Below, piece by piece: positions 1 through 8,816 of a stretch of 64,000 nt of DNA. This stretch comes from Myxococcales bacterium (lineage in GTDB: Bacteria > Myxococcota_A > Polyangia > Palsa-1104): the NCBI GenBank assembly GCA_003170275.1, contig PNAM01000106.1:222052-286051 (forward strand). Reading direction: 5' to 3'. The number at the start of each line of letters is the position of its first letter. Position 1 is the stretch's first letter. A program made the translations under genes and the position numbers. The notes below the pieces were generated by a model. It did not search any database. It saw only the letters and a list, made by a program, of their open reading frames with translations, and was not told the origin of the DNA.

Positions 1-999
1 GACACCGCCGACGTTGCGCACCGTGCAGCCGACGAAACGGTTGTGCGCGCCGCCGATGATCGCGGCTCCCGTGCCGCGCGCGACTTCCATCACCAGATCG
101 CGCACGGTCACGTTGCTGGTACCGTCCAGGACCAGGAGGGGATCGCCGAGCGTGGACACGAAGGCCCGCACGGTCGCCAGCGGCGCCGGAGCCCAAAAGT
201 AGAGCTTGCCCCGGGCGCGATCGACGTACCACTCGCCGGGCTCGTCGAGCTCCTCGAGCAGATTGAGCGCGACGAATCGCTGGCCGGCGCGATAGCCGTA
301 CACCCCGTGCGGCGCCACGGTGGTGAGCTCGTGCTGCGCCGGATCGATGGCGGCGACTTTCTCGTAGGAGTCGGCCCAGTCGCGGCTCCAGTAGCCATGC
401 AGCCAGGCGTCGGCCGCGCGCCAGCGCTCCGCGTGCGCCTCGGCGTATTGTATGCGGCCGACTCCCGGCGCAGCGACGATGCGGCCCCAGCCGTCGTTCG
501 GCCAGCGCGCCAGCGGCATGGGCCGATCGCCGAAGAACAATTCGAGCGCATCCGGTTTCACCGCGCGGCGAAAACCGCGCGCCGCCCGCGTGCCGAGGTC
601 GTGAATGCCGGCCGCGGCCAGGTCGGCTTCGAGCACGTGCGTCAGCGCCGCGACGGGCAAGCGCGCGAGCGCGCCCGGATCGGTCAGCGGCGTAAAGTGC
701 TTCAGCTCGCGGCCACCGACCAGGCGCACCTGCTCGCCGGAAAAGCCGCGGTAGACCGAGCCGGAATCGGCGGCGCCGAGACGGAACGATGCATCGCGCT
801 GGTAGACGCCGCCGCGGAGCCACACAGTCACGGTCCGCGAATGCAGCGCGTGCGCCGCGTCACGCGCGGCTTCCAACGTGGCGAGCGGATGCTCGCGCGT
901 GCCGGGGTTGCCGTCGTTGCCGTCCGTGGCGACGAACAGCTCTTGGGCCGGCGCGCGGGCCGCCGTAAGCAAGACTGCGATCGCGAGCAGCGCTCTCAA
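1..999 (-). CDS. Exported right-handed beta-helix protein, partial (C-terminus beyond window)
   Basis: The minus strand reads openly from a TTG start at 999 off the left edge, about 333 codons. The TTG overlaps the stop of the upstream glycosyltransferase (TTGA). The N-terminus is a signal peptide: Arg, a run of Leu/Ala/Ile/Val, then an Ala-rich cleavage region before QELFVATDGNDGNPGT. That mature start, followed by HPLATLEAARDA, is typical of secreted pectate-lyase-like or GH-type beta-helix proteins. Near the window edge NVTVRDLVMEVARGTAAII and FVGCTVRNVGG look like beta-helix rungs. As last gene of a polysaccharide operon it may be an exported polysaccharide lyase, hydrolase or epimerase that trims the polymer (inference). 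No catalytic residues can be assigned because the C-terminus is missing. The plus-strand ORF over the same bases is a shadow. Confidence 0.72.
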   Translation of the reverse strand, partial: MRALLAIAVLLTAARAPAQELFVATDGNDGNPGTREHPLATLEAARDAAHALHSRTVTVWLRGGVYQRDASFRLGAADSGSVYRGFSGEQVRLVGGRELKHFTPLTDPGALARLPVAALTHVLEADLAAAGIHDLGTRAARGFRRAVKPDALELFFGDRPMPLARWPNDGWGRIVAAPGVGRIQYAEAHAERWRAADAWLHGYWSRDWADSYEKVAAIDPAQHELTTVAPHGVYGYRAGQRFVALNLLEELDEPGEWYVDRARGKLYFWAPAPLATVRAFVSTLGDPLLVLDGTSNVTVRDLVMEVARGTGAAIIGGAHNRFVGCTVRNVGGV

Positions 1000-1889
1000 C
1001 GGCCGGCGAGGCGCGCGAGCTTGCCCGCCTGAGACGCGAGCCCGCGCAAGAGGAAGAGCACCGCGCCGCGCGGATTGTCGCGCTGATCGAGAGCGCGCGC
1101 GATCAGCTTGATCGAGCCTGTGCCAACCGACGCAATGGTGAGCGCCCGCCCGCGCCAGCCCGGTTTGTCGACCAGCAGCTGATACGCCCAGCTACGCCCC
1201 GACCAGAAGCCCCGCGCGAGGTGCCAGCGCCACCGGCCGCGCACCGCCTCCTGCTCCTCATGCACGATTGCGTCCGCGCACCAGCGAAACACACACCCGC
1301 GCCGCGCCAGCCAGGCAAACAGCTCGGTGTCCTCACCCATGCGACCGACCGCCGGCTGAAACGGCCCCGGCCGCTCGGACAGCGCACGCCGCCTGAGCGC
1401 GGCGTTACCGGTCTTGCATGCGGTCTCGGGCACGCGCTCACCGTCGGCGAACGATGGCCGCTGAAAAAGCTCGCTCGTGACGAGGTACCGTGGAAACCCC
1501 CGTGGGAAGCGCGGCAGTACCGGGCCAAACACGCCGTCCACTCCCGCGTCGTCGAGCGGCCTGAGCAGGCGATCCAGCCAGCCGGGCTCGGCCGTCTCGT
1601 CGTCGTCGAGGAGCGCGAGCAGCTCGCCGCGCGCCAGGGCCACCGAGCGGTTGCGCGCCGAGGCGATGCCGGGGGTTGGCTCGCAGTCGTACACCAGCGC
1701 CATACCTGTCCGGTCGAAGCGCGCGCGCAGCGACGCGACCGCGGCCTCGCCGCTGCGCGCCGGATCGTTGTCGACCACCACAACCTCGCGACGACGCTCG
1801 CTCGACTGCGCGAGCAGACTCTCCAGGCACGCGGTCAACGCGGCGGGGCGGCGATAGGTGCAAACGAGGACCGAGACCTCGGGCGTCAC
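996..1889 (-). CDS. Glycosyltransferase family 2 (GT-A fold), 297 aa
   Basis: Predicted to transfer a sugar from a nucleotide-sugar donor to the growing repeat unit at the cytoplasmic membrane face. The N-terminus VTPEVSVLVCTYRRPAALT is the classic GT2 opening. VVDNDP, GIASARNRSVALARGE and the acidic LLALLDDDETAEPGW (DxD-like metal/nucleotide site, about residue 100) follow. GEDTELFAWLARRG fits the acceptor/catalytic region. The GTG at 1889 is chosen because it overlaps the stop of the upstream Wzy-like gene (GTGA) and the family begins there. A longer frame back to 2282 would run through that gene and has no family resemblance. The acceptor and sugar cannot be read from sequence. The family assignment is firm. 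Confidence 0.88.
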   Translation of the reverse strand: MTPEVSVLVCTYRRPAALTACLESLLAQSSERRREVVVVDNDPARSGEAAVASLRARFDRTGMALVYDCEPTPGIASARNRSVALARGELLALLDDDETAEPGWLDRLLRPLDDAGVDGVFGPVLPRFPRGFPRYLVTSELFQRPSFADGERVPETACKTGNAALRRRALSERPGPFQPAVGRMGEDTELFAWLARRGCVFRWCADAIVHEEQEAVRGRWRWHLARGFWSGRSWAYQLLVDKPGWRGRALTIASVGTGSIKLIARALDQRDNPRGAVLFLLRGLASQAGKLARLAGR

Positions 1890-3103
1890 GCGGCCACCGC
1901 GCGCGCCTGGCGCCCGACGGTAACGACGGCCGCCACGTAGAGCACCCAGAAGACACTGTTCTGCGCGGCGAGCGCGCTCTCGGTGAGATTCGACAGCAAC
2001 GTGAAGGCGAGATAGACCAGCGGCCAGATCTGCTCGGGCGTATCGGTCGTGCGCGCCGTCAGCGCGCGCCGCGCGGTTACCAGCAGGCCGGCGAGGAGCA
2101 CTACCGTCGAGACCACGCCTACGCTCAAACATAGATCGAGATAGCCATTGTGCGCATGCGGAACCTCCCAGCCGGCGATCTGCCACACGTACGCGGACGC
2201 TCCCTCCCAGCCGCGCCAGAACGCTGCGTAGCCGTAACCTAGCAGCGGCCGCTGGGAGATCATCTCTACCGCCATTTCCCACAGGCCGGTGCGCCCCGTG
2301 AGCGACGAGTCACGGCCGAGCGCACCGAAGATCGCTTCCCCGTCGATGAACGCGGTGGCGGCAGTCACCAGGGCGACCGTGCCGCCAACCAGCAGCGCGC
2401 GCCACCGCGACGTGCGAACGCGTGCCAACTGCGCAACGAGGACCACGCTGGCATAGATCAACAGCGACGTGCGCGACTGCGCGAGCGAGATCAGCGCGCC
2501 GGCCAGGACCATCATCGCCGCGCCGACCAGCCGCGCGCCGCCGCGACGGCGCACCAGCAGCCAGCCGACCACGCCGGTGAGCGCCATCATGCGCCCGAAC
2601 TGGTTCTTGTGGACGAATACGCCGCGCCACGCGCCGTCGTAGGCCTCGTCGGAAATGCCATAGGCAGGCAGGAACAGGCCGGTGGCAAGGCTGAGGACGG
2701 CGACGAGGCCGAGGGCGATCGCCAATAAGTCGACCTGCTCGCGCAGCGAATAGCGCAATCCCAGATAGGCGCCAAGGAGCGTCGTCGCCGCCAGCGCGGA
2801 CGCGCGCCGCGCGGTCAGGTCGGGCGCGTCAGACCAAATTATGGAGGCGAACACCAGCGCTAGGAAGAGCAGCAACAAGCGCTCGCGGCCGAGTGCGCCC
2901 GCGAAGCCGGGGCAGCGCAGCACCAGCAGGACCAGGCTCACCGCGTACACGCCGAACAGCACGACCTGCATGAGCGGGTCGCCGTCAACGAGGTCGGGCG
3001 CGGCGTCATTTGTTTGACGCCACAGCGCCACAACTGCCCCGCTAGAAAGCATCAATGCGAGGACGGTAAAGGCCTTTTCGGCGAATGTTGGCTCAGGTCG
3101 CAT
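1886..3103 (-). CDS. O-antigen ligase/polymerase family (Wzy/WaaL-like) membrane protein, 405 aa
   Basis: Polytopic inner-membrane protein with about ten hydrophobic segments, expected to polymerise or ligate undecaprenyl-linked repeat units on the periplasmic side. FVHKNQFGRMMAL matches the HKNxxG signature of the Wzy_C/O-antigen ligase family. A large periplasmic loop contains PLLGYGYAAFW and PHAHNGYLDLCLSVGVV, the second conserved His-rich motif. The ATG at 3103 is taken because the next codons (RPEPTFAEKAFTVLALML) lead straight into the first membrane helix. An in-frame start at 3166 would lie within the upstream flippase gene. The gene overlaps the flippase stop by 11 bases and the glycosyltransferase start by 4, so translation is probably coupled. 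It is one of two such proteins in this operon. Confidence 0.85.
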   Translation of the reverse strand: MRPEPTFAEKAFTVLALMLSSGAVVALWRQTNDAAPDLVDGDPLMQVVLFGVYAVSLVLLVLRCPGFAGALGRERLLLLFLALVFASIIWSDAPDLTARRASALAATTLLGAYLGLRYSLREQVDLLAIALGLVAVLSLATGLFLPAYGISDEAYDGAWRGVFVHKNQFGRMMALTGVVGWLLVRRRGGARLVGAAMMVLAGALISLAQSRTSLLIYASVVLVAQLARVRTSRWRALLVGGTVALVTAATAFIDGEAIFGALGRDSSLTGRTGLWEMAVEMISQRPLLGYGYAAFWRGWEGASAYVWQIAGWEVPHAHNGYLDLCLSVGVVSTVVLLAGLLVTARRALTARTTDTPEQIWPLVYLAFTLLSNLTESALAAQNSVFWVLYVAAVVTVGRQARAVAA

Positions 3104-4373
3104 GGGCGCGTTCGGCTCGATGCAAGACGAGGACCGCTGCCGAGAGCAGCACGAGCAACAGGCCATCCGAGGCCAGACTGGCCCACGCTGCGCCGCGCCA
3201 GCCGTGGGCGGGGATCAGCCACAGATTGAGCCCGACGTTGACCGCGGCGACGATCAACTGCGCCGTGCTGCGCAGTCCTTGGCGGCCGGCGCCGGTGAGC
3301 GCATCGGCGGCGAAGTAGTGAACCGCGCGCAAGACGATGAGCGGCGCGAGCCAGCGCAGCGCCGGCACCACCTCGGCGAAGCGCGGGCCCAGCACCAGCG
3401 GAACCAAGGGCGCCGTGACCATCAACGCGAGCATGCTTGCGGCAGAATATGCGACCGCCAGCGGCACCAGCCTGCGCGCGAAGCCCACCGTGCCGCCGAT
3501 CCCGCGCACCCCGTGCTTGAAAAAACTTCCGTAGGAGGCGAACAGGAGTGAGCGGATGGGCAGGAATGCGACGTCGAGCATGCGGTACGCCGCGCCGTAG
3601 ATGCCGGCGGAGCCAAAACCGGAGAGACGAGCCAACATGGTCTTGTCCAGGTCGTTATAGAGGCTCTGCGCCGAGAGGCTGACGGCGAACAGCGCGCCTT
3701 CGCCAAGCTCGGCGCGCAGGCGGTATAGGTCCAGCTTGGGCGCGTCCAGCTCGCGCAGCACCAGCGCCCCGCCAAACGCCGCAGCAAGGACAGTGGCGGC
3801 CAGATAGCACCCGCCCCAAACGAGCGGCGTCGGCGTGCGCGCCGTGAGGCAGACCAGCGCGATCCCCGCTAGGCGGCAGACGCTGAGCGAGAGCTGCAGC
3901 ATCGACGTGCGCGCCAGCCGTCGCTGCGCCTGAAACGCTGCACTGCACACGTCGAGGAACCGTGCGAACAGAAGCTCGGCCGCGCCGACCACCAGCACGA
4001 GCGAGAGCGACGTCTCCGGCGGCAGCGCCAGGTGCGCGCCGGCGAGCACCAGCGCGAGCAGCAGCGTGCCGGAGGTGACCACGAGCAGCCACGCGTTGCC
4101 GAGAGCAGTCGCGGCGCGCGTCGGGTCGCGCGCGACGTTCTTGATGAGCAGGTTGCCGCCGCCGAGGCTGGCGAACGGCGCGGCGATGGAGACCAGCGCC
4201 AGGACGCCGACGAATGCGCCGTAGCCGGCGGGCGCGAGCGAGCGCGCCAGCAGTACGAAGTAGATCGCCTGCACGCCGGTGCGCGCCAGCTGGCCGACCA
4301 GCATCTGCGCCGAGCCGCGTGCGAGCGGGCTCGAACGCCCGGCGACCAAGGCGTGACGCACGCGCGCCACCAC
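3093..4373 (-). CDS. Wzx-type oligosaccharide flippase (MATE/MVF fold), 426 aa
   Basis: Likely translocates lipid-linked repeat units from the cytoplasmic to the periplasmic face of the inner membrane. The protein is hydrophobic with about twelve predicted helices. The N-terminal LARGSAQMLVGQLARTGVQ followed by YFVLLARSLAPAGYGAFVGVLAL is typical of polysaccharide-biosynthesis flippases, as are the central LYNDLDKTMLARLSGFGSAGIYGAAYRML and the late helix GRQGLRSTAQL. The GTG at 4373 overlaps the TAG stop of the preceding gene. The 124 residues upstream in frame are Arg/Pro-rich shadow translation of that gene. Position between two Wzy/ligase-like genes and a GT2 supports a Wzx/Wzy-dependent pathway. 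Confidence 0.86.
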   Translation of the reverse strand: MVARVRHALVAGRSSPLARGSAQMLVGQLARTGVQAIYFVLLARSLAPAGYGAFVGVLALVSIAAPFASLGGGNLLIKNVARDPTRAATALGNAWLLVVTSGTLLLALVLAGAHLALPPETSLSLVLVVGAAELLFARFLDVCSAAFQAQRRLARTSMLQLSLSVCRLAGIALVCLTARTPTPLVWGGCYLAATVLAAAFGGALVLRELDAPKLDLYRLRAELGEGALFAVSLSAQSLYNDLDKTMLARLSGFGSAGIYGAAYRMLDVAFLPIRSLLFASYGSFFKHGVRGIGGTVGFARRLVPLAVAYSAASMLALMVTAPLVPLVLGPRFAEVVPALRWLAPLIVLRAVHYFAADALTGAGRQGLRSTAQLIVAAVNVGLNLWLIPAHGWRGAAWASLASDGLLLVLLSAAVLVLHRAERAHAT

Positions 4374-6286
4374 TATCTTTGCTCGAGCGCGGCGCGGGTT
4401 AGGTAGCGATGGAGGGTGACGTCGTTTGGGTCGAGATCGAGGCCGCGGCGCGCGATCACCGCGAGCGCGGGCCAACGACCGGCGGCACCCAATCGCGCGC
4501 CGACCGCGTGCGCCACGTCGACGGTGGGCAGCGCCGATGCCAGGAGCGTCGCGTCGCGATCGTCGGGGAAGACATCGAGCGCCTGCACGCTGAGCGGCTC
4601 CAGGTACGATGCCGGATCGCCGGCAAAGGCGAGTGCGAGCTCGCCGGCTGCTTGCGACTTTGCGCCGCCGAACGCGAGAACGCGGGCAGTCAGGGCGTGC
4701 GCGATTGGATCGTTGGGGCGAAGGATGAGCGCACGCTCGAGCCATCCGAGGCTCGCCGGATCACGCGCGCGGATCAGGGCCGCAGCGGCGAGGTCGGCTA
4801 GATAACCGTCGGAGGGGTGGCGTTGAATCGCCGCCGTGACGAGTGCGACAACCTCGGCGGCGGGACGGCGCGCCGACAGCGCAGCGGCGGCGCTGTCGGC
4901 ATCCTCTTCGCTGGTGCGGCCCAGACCGGAGGTGGCGAGAGCGACGAGGGCGAGCGTGACCAGGGCGCCGCCAATCGCCGCCGGCAATGGAACACGACCG
5001 AGCCCGCGCGGCGGCGCAGCCAACGCCGCCACCGCCATCGCTGCGACCGCAACGCCGCCCGTCTCCCAGCTGAAGTCCACTGCACCGTGCAGCGCCAGCG
5101 CGCCGAGGCCAATCGTCGCCGCGATTCGCACCGGCGAGCGCACGCCGCGCACGGTGCGCCACACCGCGACCGCCGCGGCGGCGCACACAAGCGCCGCGCC
5201 GAGCAGGCCGAAATCGGCCAACAACTGGAGATACTCATTCTCCGCGAACGCGAACTGCATACGCCCGCCGAGCGAGCTGTAGGCGGGAAACGCCAGCGCG
5301 AACGCGCCGCGCCCGACGCCGGTCCATGGATGCGCGAGCACCATGCTCCATACGTCACGCGCCAGTAGGAGGCGGTCGACGTGGCCGGTCTGCGCGCCGT
5401 GAACCAACTCGGCGAAGCGCGCCTGGAGCAAGTCGCCGCACGCGACCAGTCCGGCGAACGCCGCCGCGGCGATGGCAGCGCCGAGCGTGCGCGCCCGAGT
5501 ACCCCAGCCCGATGCGGCGCCGAGCCAGGCGATCGTCACCAGTTCGCCGAACAGCGCGACTGCGATGCCGGCTCGCGAAAGCGTGACCACGACCAGCAGG
5601 TTGGCGACCACCGCGAGCACGAGCCACCCGAGCGCGTGCGCGCCGCGCCCGATGGCCGCCTGCGCCAGCAGGAGCGGCAGCACGAGCGCGCACAACGACG
5701 CCGCGTGATTGGCGTTCGCGAACGAGAGCGCAAGCCAGCGATGCGCCGGCGGCACAAGGGCGGCGGGGAGATCCAGGCCGGCGAGATCGAGCACTGGAAC
5801 CAGCGCCGCGGCGACGAGGCCGGCGGCGAGCGCGTGCAACAAGAGCCGCCGCCCGCTGCCCGCCGCGAACCAGTCAAGGGCGAGCGACAGGGTGGTCAAC
5901 CCGGTCAGCCGAGCCGCCTGATGCAGCGTAGCCGCCACATCCGCCGTGAGCGGCCGCCAAGACGCAGCGTCGCCGAGCCCGCTGAGCGCGAGCGCGCGCG
6001 TGCGCTCGCCGATTGGATCGAGCAGCATTCGCGCCCCGCCCGGCAGCGGGATCAGTTGTGCAAGGGTGCAGATAGACATGGCCATCAGCGGCAGCGCCAC
6101 CGGCGCCAGCGCGATCGCCCGCCCGCGTCTATCCGCCGCCATCGTGGTGAGCAGCAGCGCGACCGCGCCGAGCGCGGCCAACCCGAGCGCCGTGCCCGGC
6201 CGCGACGCGCCCGCGACAACCGGCGCACCGGCGACAGCCAGCACTACTGCGCCGTCGAGCCCGCTCCTGGCCCAACCCGCGTTCAT
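4373..6286 (-). CDS. O-antigen ligase-like membrane protein with C-terminal TPR-like domain, 637 aa
   Basis: Second Wzy/WaaL-type protein of the operon. The first roughly 430 residues carry about twelve membrane segments. FANANHAASLCALVLPLLL resembles the conserved NxNH region, and GRGAFALAFPAYSSLGG plus FAENEYLQLLADFGLLGAALV matches the Wzy_C loop. The last roughly 180 residues are helical repeats (SLGWLERALILRPNDPIAHAL; PALAVIARRGLDLDPNDVTL) like the tetratricopeptide tails of some bacterial O-antigen ligases. The ATG at 6286 overlaps the upstream stop as ATGA. The frame upstream of it is shadow. Having two family members in one operon suggests one polymerises and one ligates, or that they handle different polymers; sequence alone cannot assign which. 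Confidence 0.82.
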   Translation of the reverse strand: MNAGWARSGLDGAVVLAVAGAPVVAGASRPGTALGLAALGAVALLLTTMAADRRGRAIALAPVALPLMAMSICTLAQLIPLPGGARMLLDPIGERTRALALSGLGDAASWRPLTADVAATLHQAARLTGLTTLSLALDWFAAGSGRRLLLHALAAGLVAAALVPVLDLAGLDLPAALVPPAHRWLALSFANANHAASLCALVLPLLLAQAAIGRGAHALGWLVLAVVANLLVVVTLSRAGIAVALFGELVTIAWLGAASGWGTRARTLGAAIAAAAFAGLVACGDLLQARFAELVHGAQTGHVDRLLLARDVWSMVLAHPWTGVGRGAFALAFPAYSSLGGRMQFAFAENEYLQLLADFGLLGAALVCAAAAVAVWRTVRGVRSPVRIAATIGLGALALHGAVDFSWETGGVAVAAMAVAALAAPPRGLGRVPLPAAIGGALVTLALVALATSGLGRTSEEDADSAAAALSARRPAAEVVALVTAAIQRHPSDGYLADLAAAALIRARDPASLGWLERALILRPNDPIAHALTARVLAFGGAKSQAAGELALAFAGDPASYLEPLSVQALDVFPDDRDATLLASALPTVDVAHAVGARLGAAGRWPALAVIARRGLDLDPNDVTLHRYLTRAALEQR

Positions 6287-6960
6287 CGCGCGCGCGCCGC
6301 CGTGCGCTGCGCGACCACCTCGGGCGCGATCAACAGCTCTACGCGCCGATTGCGCGTCCGCGCCTCGTTCGAGTCTTCGCGCGCAAGCGGCTGCGTGTCG
6401 GCGTAAGCGACCAGCCGCAGTTGCCGCGGTTCGACCTCGTGCGCGATCAGATACACGACCACCGCCCGCGCTCGGGTCATCGACAGATCCCAGTTGTCGA
6501 CATACTTGCGCGCGATCGGCGCGTTGTCGGTGTGCCCGGCCACCTCGACCCGCTCGACGGGCGAGCGGCGCAGCACCTCTGCGACCCGCTCGAGCGCGAC
6601 CCGTCCGCGCCGCGTGATCCGCGCGCTGCCGGCAGCGAACATCAGATCGTCGGAAAGCCGCACCCGCACCTCTTGGCCGGCCACCGTCGCCTTCGCCTCT
6701 CTCTGCGACGCGCCTTGCGACAGCGCGCCGGCCAGTTCCGCCTGCAAGGCGGCCACGCGCGCCGCCAGCGCGTCTACGCGTACCAACTGCTCCTGGCTCT
6801 CGACATCGATCTGCGCGATCTCCGCCAGCCGCGTCACGTCCGCCGACAGCCTCGACTCGACAACCGGCACCGGCGTCTTCGCCCGCACCGCCTGCGCCGG
6901 CGCCGCGCACGCCCCCGCCAACGCCAGCGCCACCAACCCCATCGGCCTAATACGCGACAT
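6283..6960 (-). CDS. OmpA-family cell-wall-binding protein, 225 aa
   Basis: Exported protein ending in an OmpA-like peptidoglycan-binding domain (residues about 95-215). The signature is visible: GHTDNAPIARKYVDNWDLS followed by TRARAVVVYL, with the conserved Asp and Arg that contact diaminopimelate, then RLVAYADTQPL and NEARTRNRRVELLI. The N-terminus (MGLVALALAGACAAPAQA) is a signal sequence. A Cys at the GAC motif could make it a lipoprotein, although the residue at -3 is Ala, so AQA cleavage is equally possible. Between them lies a helical stretch (VTRLAEIAQIDVESQEQL, VDALAARVAALQAELAG). ATG 6960 overlaps the stop of the beta-barrel gene by 14 bases. It may tether the export machinery to the wall (inference). 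Confidence 0.88.
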   Translation of the reverse strand: MSRIRPMGLVALALAGACAAPAQAVRAKTPVPVVESRLSADVTRLAEIAQIDVESQEQLVRVDALAARVAALQAELAGALSQGASQREAKATVAGQEVRVRLSDDLMFAAGSARITRRGRVALERVAEVLRRSPVERVEVAGHTDNAPIARKYVDNWDLSMTRARAVVVYLIAHEVEPRQLRLVAYADTQPLAREDSNEARTRNRRVELLIAPEVVAQRTAARAR

Positions 6961-8254
6961 CGATCCTCCCGAAGACGCTGTGTTTGAGATACCGATCCGC
7001 CGTCGAGAACGAGGCATAGTGAAAGACAAAGTCGGTGGTGTCGGCTTGCACCGTGTAGGCCGCGCCGCACGAGAGCCACCGGATCGGCTGCACGTTGATT
7101 TCGGCGCGCGCCTCGTAAATCGGACCCGTGTGAGTCGTCGAGCTGTAGGAGACCGCGTTGATTAACGCCGGGCTGATCAGCCCCTCGAACGTACGCAGAT
7201 AGATCGCGCCGGCGAGCGTGGCCGACAGGTGCGCCACCAGCGGCTGTTTGTACGCGACGGCGAACTGATCGTCGCGATAGAAGTTGGCGAACACCGACGG
7301 AGAGAACTCGCGCTCGTAGCGCGCCAGCAGCTTGGCCGCCCACGGCAAGTAGAAGTCGATCTCCGCCGATCCGATCGCGTTGTTGTACGAGGGCCCCTGC
7401 TGGTTGAACGAGTTACCATAGCCAACCGACGCCGATGCGCCGAGCCAGCTCGTAAGAAGCGTGCTGCCGCCGGCGAGCACGCGCACTGGCGCCGAGTCCT
7501 GCGACGGATTGTCGGGATAGCGGTAATAGCCGGCGCGAACGCTCAGCGCGACGCTGGTCTGCGGCAGGATCCACCAGCGTGCGATCGCCTGCGCCTCGGT
7601 GCCGTAGGAGCTGGCGAACGCGTAGTGCGCGTTCTCCCCCATGTAGCTGACGTGCACGATGTCGCCCAAGCTCAGCTCCAGCGAGCCGCCGTTTGCGCGC
7701 CAGCGCCCGACCACGCCGAAGCGATTGAGGTCGCGCACCACGTTGTGCGTGTTCTCGACGTTGACCGGATCGCTGGTGCGCGCGTACGCATCCGAAAGGG
7801 TCAGCGAGATCCGCCCGCGCGGATACAGAGTGGCGCTGGTGTCGGCCAGCACGTTGAAGTTGCGGCTGGCCTGCAGTTGGCTGCTGGCGGTGAGGTACTC
7901 ACGATATTCCACCTGCGCGCCGAGGCGAAACGCCACCACCGGCGGCACGGACTCGGTCTCACCGTCGGGCGCCCGGTAGCTCACGGTCTCGAGGGCGGCG
8001 TGCGCGCGGAGCCGCATGACCGCGCCGGCCACCGGCACCGGGTCGTACAGCACATTGCTGTCGTAGCCGACCTCGGTGGCCACGCCGGTGTGCAACACCA
8101 GCGGCGTGCTGCCGAGCTTGAAGCCGGGACCGGCGTTCGACACCGACGAGGAGTAGGGCAAGGCGAGGCTTAGCTCCGGCAGATCCGCGCGCGCGGCAGA
8201 CGGCAGCGCAGCGACCGCGATGACGAGGAGCGTGCTGATGATGGGGTTTTGCAT
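6947..8254 (-). CDS. Outer-membrane beta-barrel protein, 435 aa
   Basis: N-terminal signal peptide (QNPIISTLLVIAVAALPSAARA) followed by a mature protein rich in alternating hydrophobic/polar strands with aromatic girdles, for example ATEVGYDSNVLYDP, ARYEREFSPSVFANFYRD and HSVFGRIDVAY at the very end. A terminal aromatic strand ending in Tyr/Phe is typical of BAM-inserted barrels. The length (about 410 mature residues) fits 16-18 strands, like the polysaccharide-export-associated porins of myxobacterial exopolysaccharide loci and the PEP-CTERM/EPS-linked barrels. ATG at 8254. It heads the tightly overlapping part of the operon and is the best candidate for the outer-membrane step of export, but an OPX/Wza protein is not seen in this window. 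Confidence 0.75.
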   Translation of the reverse strand: MQNPIISTLLVIAVAALPSAARADLPELSLALPYSSSVSNAGPGFKLGSTPLVLHTGVATEVGYDSNVLYDPVPVAGAVMRLRAHAALETVSYRAPDGETESVPPVVAFRLGAQVEYREYLTASSQLQASRNFNVLADTSATLYPRGRISLTLSDAYARTSDPVNVENTHNVVRDLNRFGVVGRWRANGGSLELSLGDIVHVSYMGENAHYAFASSYGTEAQAIARWWILPQTSVALSVRAGYYRYPDNPSQDSAPVRVLAGGSTLLTSWLGASASVGYGNSFNQQGPSYNNAIGSAEIDFYLPWAAKLLARYEREFSPSVFANFYRDDQFAVAYKQPLVAHLSATLAGAIYLRTFEGLISPALINAVSYSSTTHTGPIYEARAEINVQPIRWLSCGAAYTVQADTTDFVFHYASFSTADRYLKHSVFGRIDVAY

Positions 8255-8259
8255 GCGTG

Positions 8260-8796
8260 TCAGTAGGGGCTGGCAAGCGGCGGGCGGCGGAGCTCGCCCA
8301 TCCGTTCGTCCGATCCGGCGGTCGCGGGTGACAGCGGCGCGACCGCCTCGTCATGGATGGCGGCGGTCGACGACATGAACGAGATCGCGGCCTCCTTGCG
8401 GCCGAGGCAGGCCCGACCGTCCGTGAGGTCGGCGTCGGTTAGGACAGCCAGCTCCTGCAAGCGCGCCAGCGAGCGGCGACCGAACGCAGGGTTCCGCTGT
8501 GCGCGCGACCAGCTGTCGCTGAGCTGGTGCGCGGTGCTCGCCGTAGCGTTGGCTTCGGCCAGCTTGCCGCTGAGGCAGCTGAGGCGAATGGCTGCACCCT
8601 GACGATAGGCGTCGGCGGCGAGCGCCTGCAGCGCCTTGGCTTGCGCGTCGATCTGCTGCAGGTAGATCGCCACGCGGATGGTCGCCGCGGCGCGATCGAT
8701 CGCCGGCGTGCGGGTGTCGGGCGTCACATGCGCGCTGGCGTGGAGAGGACCGCTCAGGCCGAGAAGCAGGAATACAATGACGGCGGTTCGTCGCAT
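8260..8796 (-). CDS. Small exported protein of unknown function, 178 aa
   Basis: ATG at 8796 is preceded by a good ribosome-binding site (AAGGAGCGACCC) and starts a clear signal peptide (RRTAVIVFLLLGLSGPLHASA). The mature part is mostly helical and Ala-rich with Cys residues near RLSCLSGKL and DGRACLGRKEAAI. It ends 5 bases before the beta-barrel start and follows another exported protein, so it is probably co-transcribed with the polysaccharide operon. I do not recognise a domain. The about 110 residues upstream in frame are Arg-rich shadow of the neighbouring gene and were discarded. Confidence 0.6.
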   Translation of the reverse strand: MRRTAVIVFLLLGLSGPLHASAHVTPDTRTPAIDRAAATIRVAIYLQQIDAQAKALQALAADAYRQGAAIRLSCLSGKLAEANATASTAHQLSDSWSRAQRNPAFGRRSLARLQELAVLTDADLTDGRACLGRKEAAISFMSSTAAIHDEAVAPLSPATAGSDERMGELRRPPLASPY

Positions 8797-8816
8797 GGGT
8801 CGCTCCTTGCTTGGAG

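Noticed and set aside
43..1032. Long plus-strand ORF of 329 codons
   Set aside because: It is the antisense of an exported beta-helix gene that has a signal peptide and family motifs; the plus translation is Arg/Ala-rich without domains.
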